DNA of 64,000 bases from Halocaridina rubra (GCA_037179515.1 JAXCGZ010021048.1:1-64000), one strand, 5' to 3'; shown: positions 1-16,505, counted from the first letter of the stretch. Translations and numbers: made by a program. The notes: generated by a model not told the origin, from the letters alone.

Positions 1-269
1 TAATGCTTGCTATCAAATTAATATATATGCTGATCACTTTAACCCACATTCCTTTGTGTCAAAAACTTCGTAAAAAATAAATACCTTCAACATGATAAAT
101 ATAATGTGATATTTTATAATAAAGAAAATATCCACATAAAATTAATTATTTATTTAAAGAGAAACTTCTTGTCACTTGTATAATGGTGCTACACCTTGGA
201 ATGGTACTAATTTGTGCACAAATAATGTTGTTTTTAATACTGAGGTTTAAAATTAAGTTTATATCAAAA
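1..269. other. AT-rich sequence, nothing recognised
   Basis: No ORF with recognisable domains and no repeat structure was seen. The segment ends at the left copy of the direct repeat that flanks the first SINE. Confidence 0.6.
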
Positions 270-495
270 TTATTATTTACACGCTATGTAGTCACCGTGG
301 CTCAGGCGGTGGCGTCCGCAACTTTGAGGCGTCAGGTCGAGGGTTCGCTCCCCAACACGGTCTGAGGTTAACAAGGGCATGCACTCAGGGTAACGATTAC
401 ATCTGCCAAAACAAGTCCTTCGCAAGAAGGCAACCGTCCCAGCCCTTGGCTGAAAATGGAGTCCGTAAAACACGCTTATTATTTACACGTTATGT
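270..495 (+). mobile_element. tRNA-derived SINE with ~20-bp target site duplication
   Basis: The body (about 290-475) opens with a tRNA-like head. A box A-like motif (TGGCTCAGGCGG, near 299) and a box B-like motif (GGTTCGCTCC, near 342) are spaced as in a pol III promoter. The body then has a constant tail ending in GGAGTCCGTAAAAC. It is bracketed by TTATTATTTACACGCTATGT (270-289) and the same 20-mer with one mismatch (476-495), which is the target duplication expected of LINE-driven retrotransposition. Two more copies lie at 23073-23263 (minus) and 49933-50131 (plus). The insertion sits immediately upstream of the truncated end of a jockey-like LINE. The tRNA of origin was not assigned. Confidence 0.8.
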
Positions 496-496
496 G

Positions 497-1607
497 TCCA
501 GTGGTGTTCCACAGGGCTCTGTTCTTTCACCTACTCTCTTCCTTCTCTTCATCAATGACCTTCTACAATCCCCATTTTCCTCTCTTCTTCATCCCTTTGC
601 CGATGATTCTACCCTTCACTTTTCCTCTGCCTTTTCTTCTCAACCTTCATCTGTTACTCGTAATCAATCTCGTATCACTCTTTCTTCTACTCTTAACTCC
701 GATTTGCAGAGGGTATCTGAATGGGGAACTCAAAATTTAGCTAAATTCAATGCCTCCAAGACACAGTTTCTGGTTATCTCTTTATCTTCTTCTCCTCCTG
801 ATAACCCTATTGTCTTCGAAACTAATGAAATTTACCTTCTTAACTCTATCAATATATTAGGAATCCATATAGCCTCTAACTTGTCTTGGAGGAATCACAT
901 AATCCAAATTTCTAAATCTTCATCCAAAAAATTGGGGGTTTTGTTTCGTTTTCGTTATTACTTTTCCTCACTGCAGTTACTTAAAATTTACGAAGGTCTT
1001 ATCCGCCCCTGCTTAGAATACTGCTCACACATCTGGGGTGCTTCTTCCTTTACTTATCTTCTTGATAGGGTTGAATCTAAGGCAGTCAGACTAATTAATG
1101 ATCCTTATCTTACTTCTAACCTGGATTCTCTCTCTCTTCGCCGTAAGGTATCTTCCCTTTCGCTTTTCTATCGCTACTACTTCCATCGCTGCCCTGATGA
1201 GTTGGCGAGTTGCATCCCTCCTCCAGTGCCGAGGCCGCATAACACTCGCTAAGCGGCCTCATCTCACAGGTACTGTGTCGAGATTTGTAGCTCGCGGATT
1301 GGTCGGTGCAGCGACTGCTTCTTCCCATCTACCTCCAGACTCTGGAACTCTCTTCCTCCTTCTGTCTTTCCTAGTTTTTATGACCTTTCATCCTTCAAAA
1401 AGCAGATCTATCGTCATCTCAGAGCCTAGTCCTCCATATCTCTGGGTCCTCTTTACTTTGACTGTTTTTTCTGTCTGTCGTTTTCCTTTGTGTGACATTA
1501 CCTCATCTCTGCCTTGCCCTTAACCTTTTTCTTTTCCTTCGTCTTGGTATTTTCTCGTGCCCGGGCCTTTGTTGATGAGGGCAGTTTCTGCCTGTCCCGG
1601 TGTCACA

Positions 1608-1661
<54 letters not shown>
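497..1661 (+). mobile_element. 5'-truncated jockey-like non-LTR retrotransposon with poly(A) tail
   Basis: A reverse transcriptase C-terminal half is readable from about 497 to 1252. It has the [11 protein letters not shown] motif, then a catalytic FADD (in HPFADDSTLHF), then the thumb region and a conserved C-terminal block (RPCLEYCSHIWGASS). A frameshift near 1230-1250 moves the remaining C-terminal coding (VARGLVGAATASSHLP, ending near 1523) into another frame. The copy ends in an uninterrupted run of 52 A (1610-1661), as expected of a poly(A)-tailed LINE. The 5' end, including the endonuclease and the RT fingers, is missing. A second copy of the family is on the minus strand at 18700-19862. 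Assignment to the jockey group rests on motif resemblance only. Confidence 0.8.
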
Positions 1662-1663
<2 letters not shown>

Positions 1664-2361
1664 ACCTATACGAAATCCAGAATTTATATTACTGACACAG
1701 TTCCTCAAGAGAATCAGTCATTTTGATTCCATCTGTGATCTATTATTGCACAATAAAAATAAAATAATCTACTTCAACCCAATCACGATCTATTGTGGAA
1801 AATAAAAAAAAATAATTTCTCTGGTCTTAAAGCTAATCAAAATCATGTCTCAGGAAAAGCAACAAAGGCTCTCGCTAACTCTCTTGTTCACTGGAAGTTG
1901 ATAGCTTTTTCCGATATTGACTGGAATAAAATACGTAAATCTAGGATCTAGTCTTAGGAAGAGGTCTCAAGGATTATTCAAGCATGATTAACATTGAACT
2001 TTGGAAGTAAAGAACTGCTGCTGCCTCTACCAAGTCCCTTCCGGCACAATAGAAGTTCTGTTAGGCTATAACATTAACGAATAGATTTAACATGCGGAAA
2101 ATAAGAACTTAGATCCTAAATTCCAGGAAATTTTAAGATCTAGGAAGAGTTGTAAGGAAGACTTGAAGACAGTCAAGAACAGAAGCAATAAAGCAAGGAA
2201 TCGCTTCCTCATACCACCTCCTCATTACACGGGGGTGTACCGAAGGACATGACTTACACATGGCAATACTGCTTATCACGGCGTGATTTCTAAAAGTGAC
2301 TGGACGCAAGAGTAAATTAAACAGCTTAAAATATTCTCTCTTCGCACGGAATGCAAATTCA

Positions 2362-2364
<3 letters not shown>
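1662..2364. other. intergenic sequence, nothing recognised
   Basis: Moderately AT-rich sequence without a convincing coding frame, tandem repeat or match to the repeat families elsewhere in the window. Confidence 0.5.

Positions 2365-2426
<62 letters not shown>
2365..2426 (+). repeat. (CT)n then (TATC)n compound microsatellite
   Basis: Perfect CT dinucleotide run of about 46 bp grading into four TATC units. Confidence 0.95.
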
Positions 2427-2539
2427 AAATAACATATTATACCGTCTCTTCGTCTATGAGTTTAACAACATTGTAAATTATATATGAATTATATATAATT
2501 AATAAATAACATCCCCCAGTAAAAAAAATGGAAATTTTG

Positions 2540-2540
<1 letters not shown>

Positions 2541-2629
<89 letters not shown>
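2541..2629 (+). repeat. (GA)n microsatellite
   Basis: Uninterrupted GA run of about 89 bp. Confidence 0.95.
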
Positions 2630-2632
<3 letters not shown>

Positions 2633-2933
2633 ATCCTTGCGCAACAAGGCTATCATAGAATGGAGAAAGTAATAAGATAAAATACAATAAAGAAAGTTTG
2701 AGAAGAAAATCGAATAATGGGATATAAAATAAGAGAAAGACAAGAAAGGAAGATCTTGAGGGAAAGAGAAAAAGAAAGTAAGATTACTAGTACCGGATAT
2801 ACGGGAGAGAAATTCCCAATGAAAAAAAAAAGTGTTTAAAGGAATTTAATCAAAATAATGGAAAGGAAAGAGATGGATGGAAAGTAAAAAAAAAAAAAAA
2901 GTAAGAATACGTTCATCATTCCCAGGAAAGAAA

Positions 2934-3038
2934 ACTTGCAAAAACACACACGAGCAATATACAAGAAAATGAGACAAATAAAAAAGTAACTTGCAAAAAC
3001 ACACGAGCAATATACAAGAAAATGACACAAGTAAAAAA
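2934..3038 (+). repeat. short tandem duplication, ~57-bp unit, two copies
   Basis: The block beginning CTTGCAAAAACACACACGAG and containing GCAATATACAAGAAAATGA occurs twice in direct succession with a few mismatches. Confidence 0.8.
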
Positions 3039-3354
3039 GGAAAGGAAGAGTTGGAAGGAAAGAGAGCAGTGAATATCAGCACCGAACAGCACCACCGCCT
3101 GATGGAGAGAAATTAACCTGAATAACTTTGGTTTCTCAACAGAGACGCCAAAAAGAGGAATATAGAAAAGAGAACAGAAGAGTGATATTTGCAAACGCTA
3201 TTTTTACCTCTAAAATAAATATTAATAACAAATTTAACAGACTCTGAGTCATGCTAAAGGTCTACTTACCAAACACTATCGAAAAAGGTTATATAGACTT
3301 AACTTTTTAAAAAATCTGTAGGTGTTATATTCATGATAAATGAATATGTGTATG

Positions 3355-3450
3355 TTAAGAGGCACCTGATAGTGTTGCCAGCAGACTCTGTGCGTTAGAG
3401 TTAAGAAGTGACTCTGACAGTGTTGCCAGCTTCACTGTGGCATTTTTATG
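3355..3450 (+). repeat. dispersed repeat with paired GTGTTGCCAGC motifs
   Basis: GAGGCACCT, then GTGTTGCCAGCAG, then a second GACAGTGTTGCCAGC about 45 bp on. The same arrangement recurs inverted at 5430-5516, so this is a dispersed repeat of unknown class. Confidence 0.65.
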
Positions 3451-3471
3451 TGCACACACATACACACTTAA

Positions 3472-3581
<110 letters not shown>

Positions 3582-3966
3582 GTCTTAAGTGAAACTACAA
3601 ATCAGATGAATCCAACTTTCTTTCTGATATTTTTTGAATTGGCTGAATTTCTCTCTCTCTCATGAGGCAAAAATAACAATAATGAGAACAAAGATGACAG
3701 TTGTTTATGACATAGATCGCATACTTAAAATTCTCAAAGTACAACATCCGTCATGACAAAGCACATACCAAAAAAAAAAAAGTCTTCTTATTAAATTCTG
3801 ATAGAACTAGAAACTGCAGTATGAATTATTATAATACGACAAGGAAACAATCATGAAATACAGAGAACTGTATTTAGAGCATACAAATATAAACGTTTTT
3901 GGGGTAGGTTATCTTGAATTACTCCATCTTTGGCAATAATAATTTCGCTTCTAGGTTAACCTAAAT

Positions 3967-4196
<230 letters not shown>

Positions 4197-4198
<2 letters not shown>

Positions 4199-4748
4199 TA
4201 AATAAAACGTTAATAAAAATCCATGTTAAAAAAAAAACGCGAATCAGTGTTGATCATATGATTATCAATATTGTCTTTTAATCTTATAAACATGCCTCTG
4301 GGGCTCTCTACATGTGAAGACACTTGATTTGTAATACACAAATTTTAAACTAGACTTAAGACTGGGCACTCCTAGACTATGCTAATATAAGCGTAAAATA
4401 AATAAAAAAATTAATTAATATCTACTGTTCCTTGCTTGTAAATTTAGCTATGTCCAACAATTCCCTTTGAACGCTAGATGAGAGATTCCCCTGCTAATAC
4501 AATTTGAATCTCAAAGATCTTCTAGTTAAAATTAGCTACGTGGAATCGAAAGTCTACTGTAAAGCAGAGACGCAAGAGAAACTCCTTCATAACTACAATA
4601 ACAATAAAGTTTTCAATTTCACTCTTTTCACCTAATAACACATGGCATGTTGTAGGAGAGACTGAGTCTTTAATCCCACTTTCTTCATGAACCGCATTAT
4701 GTGACTAAATATATCTATTTTCAGAGGAAAAAGGATCTTTATAATTCA
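4197..4748. other. intergenic sequence, nothing recognised
   Basis: No coding frame or repeat family was recognised in this AT-rich interval. Confidence 0.5.
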
Positions 4749-4761
4749 GGTGGTGGTGGAG

Positions 4762-4823
<62 letters not shown>
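4749..4823 (+). repeat. (GGT)n/(AGT)n trinucleotide microsatellite
   Basis: Three GGT-like units followed by about 20 perfect AGT units. A second, shorter AGT tract lies at 4966-5010. Confidence 0.95.
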
Positions 4824-5289
4824 TTGAAAGTAAATATAATATTATAATGAAAAAGGAAGTGGTTATTCGAAAGGCTGTCCACTTCGCTTCTCAATAAGCC
4901 TTAATTATTAGCCATACGAGCAACCTATGCGAGCTAGGACGATGCGGTGGTTCATTCATTTTCATAGTAGTAGTAGTAGTAGTGATAGTAGTAGTAGTAG
5001 TAGTAGTAGTGCTTTCAAACTTTAATATATGAATAACTGAAAAATATGCAAACCATTTCCATAAAAAAATGAAAAAAAAAACTAAATCTTCTCAGAGTAT
5101 CATACAGACACTAACAGACATGAATACGCAATAAGAACCTCAAGAACACACTCATATTGCAGCAACATTTAATATTAGTCTTACGAAGCTTCATTTATTA
5201 ATTAATGGATCTAATAAGCTATATCATGACATCAAATAAAATAAATGTTTAAACCATTATCAGCTCTTGACACATAACCTAATACTGTG

Positions 5290-5368
<79 letters not shown>
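5290..5368 (+). repeat. (AT)n microsatellite
   Basis: Pure AT run ending abruptly in seven G. Confidence 0.95.
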
Positions 5369-5370
<2 letters not shown>

Positions 5371-5429
5371 GGGGGCCGTCTTTTGGATAGATAAAAAAGT
5401 GACCGAAGGAAATTAATAAAAAATACCAC

Positions 5430-5516
5430 AGAGAGGCTGGCAACACTGTCAAAGTCACTACTTAATTATTTAACGCATAGTGACTGCTGGCAACACTGTA
5501 ATAGGTGCCTCTTAGC
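5430..5516 (-). repeat. inverted copy of the GTGTTGCCAGC dispersed repeat
   Basis: Read on the minus strand it gives GAGGCACCTATTACAGTGTTGCCAGC, then a spacer containing ATGCGTTA, then GACAGTGTTGCCAGC. This parallels 3355-3450, including the trailing CTGTGG and poly-T block. Confidence 0.65.
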
Positions 5517-5740
5517 AGCTAAGCGCATATAGACACTTCTCTAACCGTGACAAGAGGAGATAGTGGTGAAAGTGGTTGCGACCAGGTCTGGTAGTCCGGT
5601 ACAGTAGTTGTTGTGGGAGGCTACGGTAGTTCACACTGTACCGTTGGTCACCGTCAAACACTCCTTTTGTACAGCAGGTCCCCCCCCCCCCCAAGAAAGG
5701 GGACAAACTTGCTACTAAATCACTATTTTTTTTCTGAATG

Positions 5741-5881
<141 letters not shown>

Positions 5882-6104
5882 CGTCTCTCAATATTTATCT
5901 ACTGACAATATCAGTAAATAAATTCACTGAAAGTGAGTGAATATTACAAAACATTTAAATTTTAAGAAATTAAAAAATATATCGCTTTAGAGAATTTTTT
6001 TTTTTTTTTTTTTGCCGGTTTAACTTGCCCATAAACGTCAATACAAACAGTAAAGAATGTGGTGCGCAAGCGCGTTTTTTAGTCAAAACTTTTTTCTTTT
6101 CACG

Positions 6105-6265
6105 ATTGTGACACTAATATGAGAAAGAATATTGCCTTCATCGGGCCTTTACAAACATAAAGCAAAGAAAATTAGAGATGGGTAGTGCTGTGACTTGTCA
6201 GATGTGAAAAGATAATAAGAGATGTGTAATGGATATGCAAGAATATTCTGTGTAGATGTAGGCAT
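6105..6265 (+). repeat. diverged single arm of the foldback element family
   Basis: Shares the order of blocks GACACTAA, GGGCCTTTA, TTAGAGATGGGTAG, TGACTTGTCAGATGTGAAAAG and AGATGTGTAATGGATAT with both arms of the foldback element at 16632-17698. No inverted partner was seen here, so this is a solo, older arm. Confidence 0.65.
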
Positions 6266-6390
6266 AGAAACGGATCCGTAACTGAAGGAAGACTTAACAT
6301 CGGGCTGTCCAGGACAGTCCAATTCAAGTCAAAAAGACCTAAAGCTGCAGTATCGCAAAGGGCGGCTGAGGCCGTTTGCCAATCTTATGG

Positions 6391-6396
<6 letters not shown>

Positions 6397-6480
<84 letters not shown>
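6397..6480 (+). repeat. (AT)n microsatellite
   Basis: AT run with a single phase break near 6459. Confidence 0.95.
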
Positions 6481-6510
6481 ACCAAGCAAGCACATTACAT
6501 ATGTGAAAAC

Positions 6511-6658
6511 ATGAATAATTTTTTACCCCGACCGAGACTCGAACCTAGGGCTTATAATTACCAAGTCAAGGCGCTACCAACTGTGGTGTGTAGTTGGTAG
6601 CGCCTTGACTTAGTAATTATAAGTCCTAGGTTCGAGTCCCGGTCGGGGTAAAAAATTA

Positions 6659-6663
<5 letters not shown>
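6511..6663. repeat. palindrome of tRNA-like sequence, 72-bp arms, between (AT)n tracts
   Basis: Arms 6511-6582 and 6592-6663 are reverse complements with only a few mismatches and a 9-nt spacer. The right arm read forward resembles the 3' two-thirds of a tRNA: a D-loop-like AGTTGGTAGCGC, an anticodon-arm-like inverted repeat GACTTA/TAAGTC, and a box B-like GGTTCGAGTCC. Both sides run into long (AT)n. A single-arm relative lies at 10017-10084. The acceptor stem and 5' leader of a real tRNA are absent, so this is tRNA-derived repeat, not a functional gene. Confidence 0.75.
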
Positions 6664-6757
<94 letters not shown>

Positions 6758-6770
6758 TGCGCGCGCGCAT
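6661..6770 (+). repeat. (AT)n-(GT)n-(GC)n compound microsatellite
   Basis: Pure AT, then GT, then a short GCGCGTGCGCGCGCGC tract. Confidence 0.95.
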
Positions 6771-6785
6771 GCACAAACAAGTGTT

Positions 6786-7125
6786 TTACCTCATTGTGCA
6801 CATGGGAAAGAGCCCCATGCTCGTTATTCCCCATCTCCTGGTCGGATTCATCTTAATTCAATAAAACTTATATCAGTTCTTGGGACTGTGAATGCATTTA
6901 GAACTTACTGTTTCCTCTCTTAGCAAATAATTATTTTCAACTATTCACACACTATTAAAATAATTCCTTGAATCTTGCAAAGTACATTAAAAATATTTCC
7001 TCTTTACAGTCTGCGAAGATTTTCATTTTATTTTTAAGTCTTCAAACAATGAACTCGAGTCTAAAGTCATCTATATCTAAATATTTCTCCCCTATCCACT
7101 CTGTCAGGACCATGAATGAATCAGA
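6786..7125 (-). mobile_element. ancient diverged CR1-like LINE 3' end
   Basis: In the same order as the younger copies it keeps GGGAAAGAGCCCCATGCTCG, TCTCCTGGTCGGATTCA, a block like CTTAGCAAATAATTATTTTCAACTATTCACAC, and CCCTATCCACTCTGTCAGGACCATGAA. These correspond to the 3' UTR and final coding part of the family at 14339-16505. No reading frame survives, so this copy is much older. Confidence 0.7.
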
Positions 7126-8710
<1,585 letters not shown>

Positions 8711-8935
8711 TTTTGGATAGTTTGGATTTTGTTTAAATGTTTATCAACTCGTTGGAGAGATGTAAAAGTAAACATTTAAACAAAATCAAAACTAACCAAA
8801 ATATTACAAAATAATTTTAATTATTAACTCGTTGTTCATGTACGTTGAACTGTTCTCACCAAACCTAACCAATATAATAATGAATATTCATGAGTTTATC
8901 TTCTAACTTGAGGGTGTGAAAGTAAACACTTTTCA
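8711..8935. repeat. inverted and dispersed repeat containing GTAAACATTTA
   Basis: Arms near 8716-8741 (GATAGTTTGGATTTTGTTTAAATG) and 8773-8800 (CATTTAAACAAAATCAAAACTA) are reverse complements. The right part, from TTAACTCG to GTGAAAGTAAACAC, has a diverged direct copy at 9780-9880. Confidence 0.6.
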
Positions 8936-9050
8936 TGGCACAACGCATGATAAGAAAGTTCCCATCTAATTCTCTAAACAAGTCCTATTGCCCAAATTAA
9001 TATTATATGCAAGGCATGGCACTGATTCATTATGAAGACAAAAGTACCGA

Positions 9051-9151
<101 letters not shown>

Positions 9152-9391
9152 TGTGTGTGTCAATGTAATCACAAGTAACAGGAAACCAATAATCAATCAG
9201 AGCTATGCATAAATACATACAACTCGAGGGTATTGCAAAGATTACACCAATATACGAATAACTAATACAATTGATTATGAGTATGAATGCCTTTCTCCGA
9301 GGAAACTTGACCCGTGGCCTTCGTCGCTCGTTCACTTTCAACTTCTAATCTTTATTTGTTGAACACGCTTCGTTCCCTTAGGAAATTAATT

Positions 9392-9396
<5 letters not shown>

Positions 9397-9470
<74 letters not shown>
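9397..9470 (+). repeat. (AT)n microsatellite
   Basis: Pure AT run of about 74 bp. Confidence 0.97.
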
Positions 9471-9473
<3 letters not shown>

Positions 9474-9638
9474 GATTTGTTTTATGCACTCTTTCTAGTT
9501 TTGGACTGAAGTATTTTTTTTTCCGATATGTTTTGAATTAACCTGATATGTTTATACATCAGCGTTGCACATCTCAGTAATTGGTGGCAAAAACCGATTT
9601 TTCAGATTGGCTAAGGCAGGGGTAATGTGCTTATTTGA

Positions 9639-9639
<1 letters not shown>

Positions 9640-9711
<72 letters not shown>
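9640..9711 (+). repeat. (AT)n microsatellite
   Basis: AT run with one phase break. Confidence 0.95.
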
Positions 9712-9715
<4 letters not shown>

Positions 9716-9880
9716 CCAACCAGTGAAATGAAAATACAGATAATTAAAAAAAATACCTAAGAACTATAAAGCAATATTTCAATTAACTCATTCCTTAACT
9801 GGAAGTGAACTAGCTCAATCAAAGCTAACCTAATATTTCAATGAGATTCTTGCCTAACTAGGGATGTGAATGTAAACATT

Positions 9881-10584
<704 letters not shown>

Positions 10585-10885
10585 ATAATTGTTGTACCGC
10601 ATTGCCATTAACAATTACTATATTTATACTTTGTTTTGTTTTTTGTTTTTAAAATACTCATAGACGATGAAAATTGATTATTTATGAAGGGAAAATATTT
10701 TGGATAAGTATAAAAGTAATTATTAAAAAGAACTCTACTCTCATACACCATGATAAATGTTATACCGCATTGCCATAAATAAATATATTTGTTTTGGGTT
10801 TCTCGAATAGAGCTGTATTGAGGAAGCAATTTATCATATATGGAGGGAAAATTCCTTAGCATGAAAGTAATTATTTATAGGAAGA
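10585..10885 (+). repeat. old tandem duplication, ~155-bp unit, two copies
   Basis: TTGTACCGCATTGCCATTAA and, 155 bp later, TTATACCGCATTGCCATAAA each begin a unit. Both units then contain ATTTATGAAGGGAAAAT or ATATGGAGGGAAAAT, followed by AAAGTAATTATT. Divergence is substantial. Confidence 0.65.
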
Positions 10886-12084
10886 AGAAGTACTCCGCGC
10901 GTTGTGTGCATCGCTGAGGACAACGAAGAGAGATTAATAAAACTAACGGGAAGCAACCAGCAAGGAGTTTTAAAATTGCCATTCTTCCTGTTTCCTTGTT
11001 GAAAGCAATCTCTGTATCCTATTTTTTTTTTTATTCATTTCGGCAACCAATATCAACTGGAAAAAAATATCCCAATAATAAAATGTAGAAAGAACTTATG
11101 TAATACTTAAAGGTATAAGTGTTCATGGTTCATTTATCTTGCTTAATTCATATATAATGGTGAATAAACTATTTTGAAAATTATTTTCTCATGAATAGAC
11201 TTACTAGTTAGCCTACTTCCTCCCTTTGTTGAGAGCAGAAGGGCGTGATTATTCCTGCAATAAATACAAAACACGTTATGTGGACACGAACGAATGTTAA
11301 TGATTCAAAAGCTTAATGGAAAAAAAAATTGATTGAGTAAATTGAGTAAAACAGAAAATTTAATTTCCGATTAAATTATTTCCAACGATGAAAATCATTT
11401 TCATGCAAGCAGTATGGACTCCCAAGCGTGGCTCGTACAATATTCGTCAAAGTAATTTGAAAATAATACTAAGGGGAGAGACGCCCATGCTAACTCACTG
11501 TCTTCAGCGAGTACACCATTAATCTGTAGAGATAAAGCTGGATCAGTATTTTTTTAGAGTTCAGGTTCGATAATGGTAAAAATACCCTCTGTGTAGCTCT
11601 AAGATAAAACAAATAAACATCGAGGCAGGGGCTAGATATTACTGTCTCTCTAACCGTGCACGATCTTCACAATATTACAACATTCCTCAGTATATGTCAG
11701 CAGTAATTCTTAATTCATCTCAAAATATATTAAATTGTTAATAATTATTCCCATTATTATTTCTTAATCATTTATTCCCTAAACATATTTAAAGCTTCCT
11801 TTTGCATAATATATTGGAATGGGAATTTTTGTCCATAGCAAAACCAGTCCATAAAGATGCTGTACAACATAGGTCCCACTTATCTGTTGACGTACTCGGT
11901 GAGCCTGCTGAGTGGATAGATACTATACTAATTAAAGTTGCACTATTCTCTAGGAGGCAAGGGATGGCATATCCCTATCCAAAGTGGCTTTGACCAAGAG
12001 AAGCTGCTTGAGCCTCCTAAAGGAGTTGAATTAGGGATTTCTTGGGTGGTGTGTAATATAAGTACCGTAAGAATTAGTGGGGCG
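10886..12084. other. intergenic sequence, nothing recognised
   Basis: AT-rich sequence without a recognisable gene or repeat family. Confidence 0.45.
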
Positions 12085-12300
12085 GGCACAATATCAAAGA
12101 ATAGCCTCACCGTATTCCCTGCGTGTCGTAAAAGGCGACTAAAAGTGGACGGGGCGGGGGGACTGGGAATCCCCCCCTTGTACCAACCTCCTGTGAGACG
12201 TCAAAGAAGAAGGGGAGTGGGGGGGAGAATAACTTCTCCCCAAACTGTTTTCCTTTTTTGATGTCGGCTACCCCCCAATTTAAGGGGGAAACAGCCAAGG
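12085..12300 (+). mobile_element. SINE-like repeat sharing the 3' tail of the LINE at 51.7-54.0 kb
   Basis: It begins with CGTGTCGTAAAAGGCGACTAAAAGTGG, then a G/C-rich CTGGGAATCCCCCCCTTGTACCAACC block, then AGACGTCAAAGAAGAAGGGGAG. It ends with TGTCGGCTACCCCCCAATTTAAGGGGGAAACAGCCAAGG. That last ~40 bp matches the minus-strand 3' end of the LINE at 51684-51730. Partial relatives of the head and middle lie at 35960-36080 and 54030-54130. Tail sharing is the hallmark of a LINE-dependent SINE, although a truncated LINE is also possible. Confidence 0.65.
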
Positions 12301-12690
12301 TATATGTATGTAAGAATTAGTTACACCTTTTGATGTATAATTACTTATTTACTTACATTACAATTTAAAAAGATATTTAGAGTAAAGAGAAGAATCTTCA
12401 TAACCCCAATAATATGCTAAAATCTTATATTCACATCTGTTTCTATTTTCTACTTCATTTAACGAATATGTTAGATTCTAGGCCTATGAAACTGGATTTT
12501 ACAAGCGTATGTGTATTAATATTTTCCATATTTTCTTAGTTTTCATGGCCATTAAATGAGTGTCGAAGTCAATGAACTGGGAACAAACACCCTCTTCTTG
12601 CAAGTCCTTCTTTAAAGGAAATAGCTGACGTGGCGAATTTAATGAACCATGATAGCTTATTCTTTATGAGTCCTGATTACATTCCACGAA
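12301..12690. other. intergenic sequence, nothing recognised
   Basis: AT-rich and non-repetitive by eye. Confidence 0.5.
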
Positions 12691-13088
12691 GAACAACATC
12701 GCCCTTATTCTTGCCCGCAATGAACAAAATCGCGTTTATTTCAGCTCTTAAGGAACAATATAGCGTTGATTCCAGCTCTAAAAGAAAAACATGGCGTTTA
12801 TATCTGCTCTCAAAGAAAAGAACGCGTTTATATTTACTCCCAGTGAACAATATTGCGTTTATTCCTGCTCTCGGTGAACAATATCGAGTTTACTCCAGCT
12901 CTCATACAAAACTCGCAATTATTCTTGCTCTCAGTGAACAAGATCGCGTTCATTCCTGATCTCGGTGAACAATATCGCGTTCATTCCTCCTCTCGAAGAA
13001 CAATATGGCGTTTATTTCTGCTTTCAAAGAACAATGTAGCGATTATTTCTGCTCTTCGGGAATACTATCGCGTTTATTTTTTCCTACT
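12691..13088 (+). repeat. minisatellite, 31-bp unit, about 13 diverged copies
   Basis: The consensus unit reads GAACAATATCGCGTTTATTC followed by CTGCTCTCGGT. About 13 units follow one another, mostly 31 bp and a few 29-30 bp, with 10-30% differences between neighbours. Because 31 is not a multiple of 3, the short ORFs crossing it change frame from unit to unit, so they are by-products. Confidence 0.9.
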
Positions 13089-13565
13089 TAGTTAATACAC
13101 AAATCCTAAGTTGATTAGTTATATAGGAAAATTATAAAATGTGTTGTTCATTGAATATATGTGTTTTAAATTACTAAATATAATTATTTTTTTGTGTTAC
13201 TAAGACATATACCTGTGCCTTCTCTAAATCAGTGTTAGTAATAGGGAATTACTTAATCAAACAGATGAACACGAATAAAACACGAGCATTCTCTCAAGTT
13301 GTGAAAATTGGAAATTATTAGCAATATCTTGCCTAAGTGTGAAGTAAAGCGAGTAATCTTTTTAGAGTGAAATTTTACACTTATTTATCTGAGTTTTACT
13401 GTCTTGCAAAAGTTCTTTAGGTGCTGAGTGACACACTTAAAAGGGAATATTTATAGGAAAAACACAACCCGCATTTGAATATAGTAACAATAAATATTCA
13501 GAGTGAAGAAGAGCATTTTGATGACAATACTCTTGAATTGGAAGGTGCAAATGATGATGATGACG

Positions 13566-13568
<3 letters not shown>
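13089..13568. other. intergenic sequence, nothing recognised
   Basis: AT-rich spacer with no coding frame of note. Confidence 0.5.

Positions 13569-13649
<81 letters not shown>
13569..13649 (+). repeat. (GA)n microsatellite with one GG interruption
   Basis: About 80 bp of GA with a single phase change near 13602. Confidence 0.95.
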
Positions 13650-13651
<2 letters not shown>

Positions 13652-13856
13652 GAAATAAAGCAAAATTTACGAGTGCTGTGGTGATTTTTACGCGGTTATA
13701 GAAAGTAAGCTTTTACCCCACTGCCAAACGTATGATGTCAAAGAGGCTAAGCTGTAAAAGTAGGTGATGTCTCCTGTGGATATATACAGTAATTTCACTT
13801 TTCAGACATTATTATTAGCTGTGGAGTATCGTTTTATACCCTTTTGTATACATGCA

Positions 13857-16505
<2,649 letters not shown>

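Noticed and set aside
446..1252. Host gene starting at ATG 446
   Set aside because: The first codons are SINE sequence read into a truncated LINE reverse transcriptase; the ATG is accidental.
5682..5694. C-run as a functional signal
   Set aside because: An isolated homopolymer without context; most likely low-complexity sequence.
6592..6663. Functional tRNA gene
   Set aside because: The T-arm and D-loop resemble tRNA, but there is no acceptor stem; the unit is a repeat that also occurs inverted.
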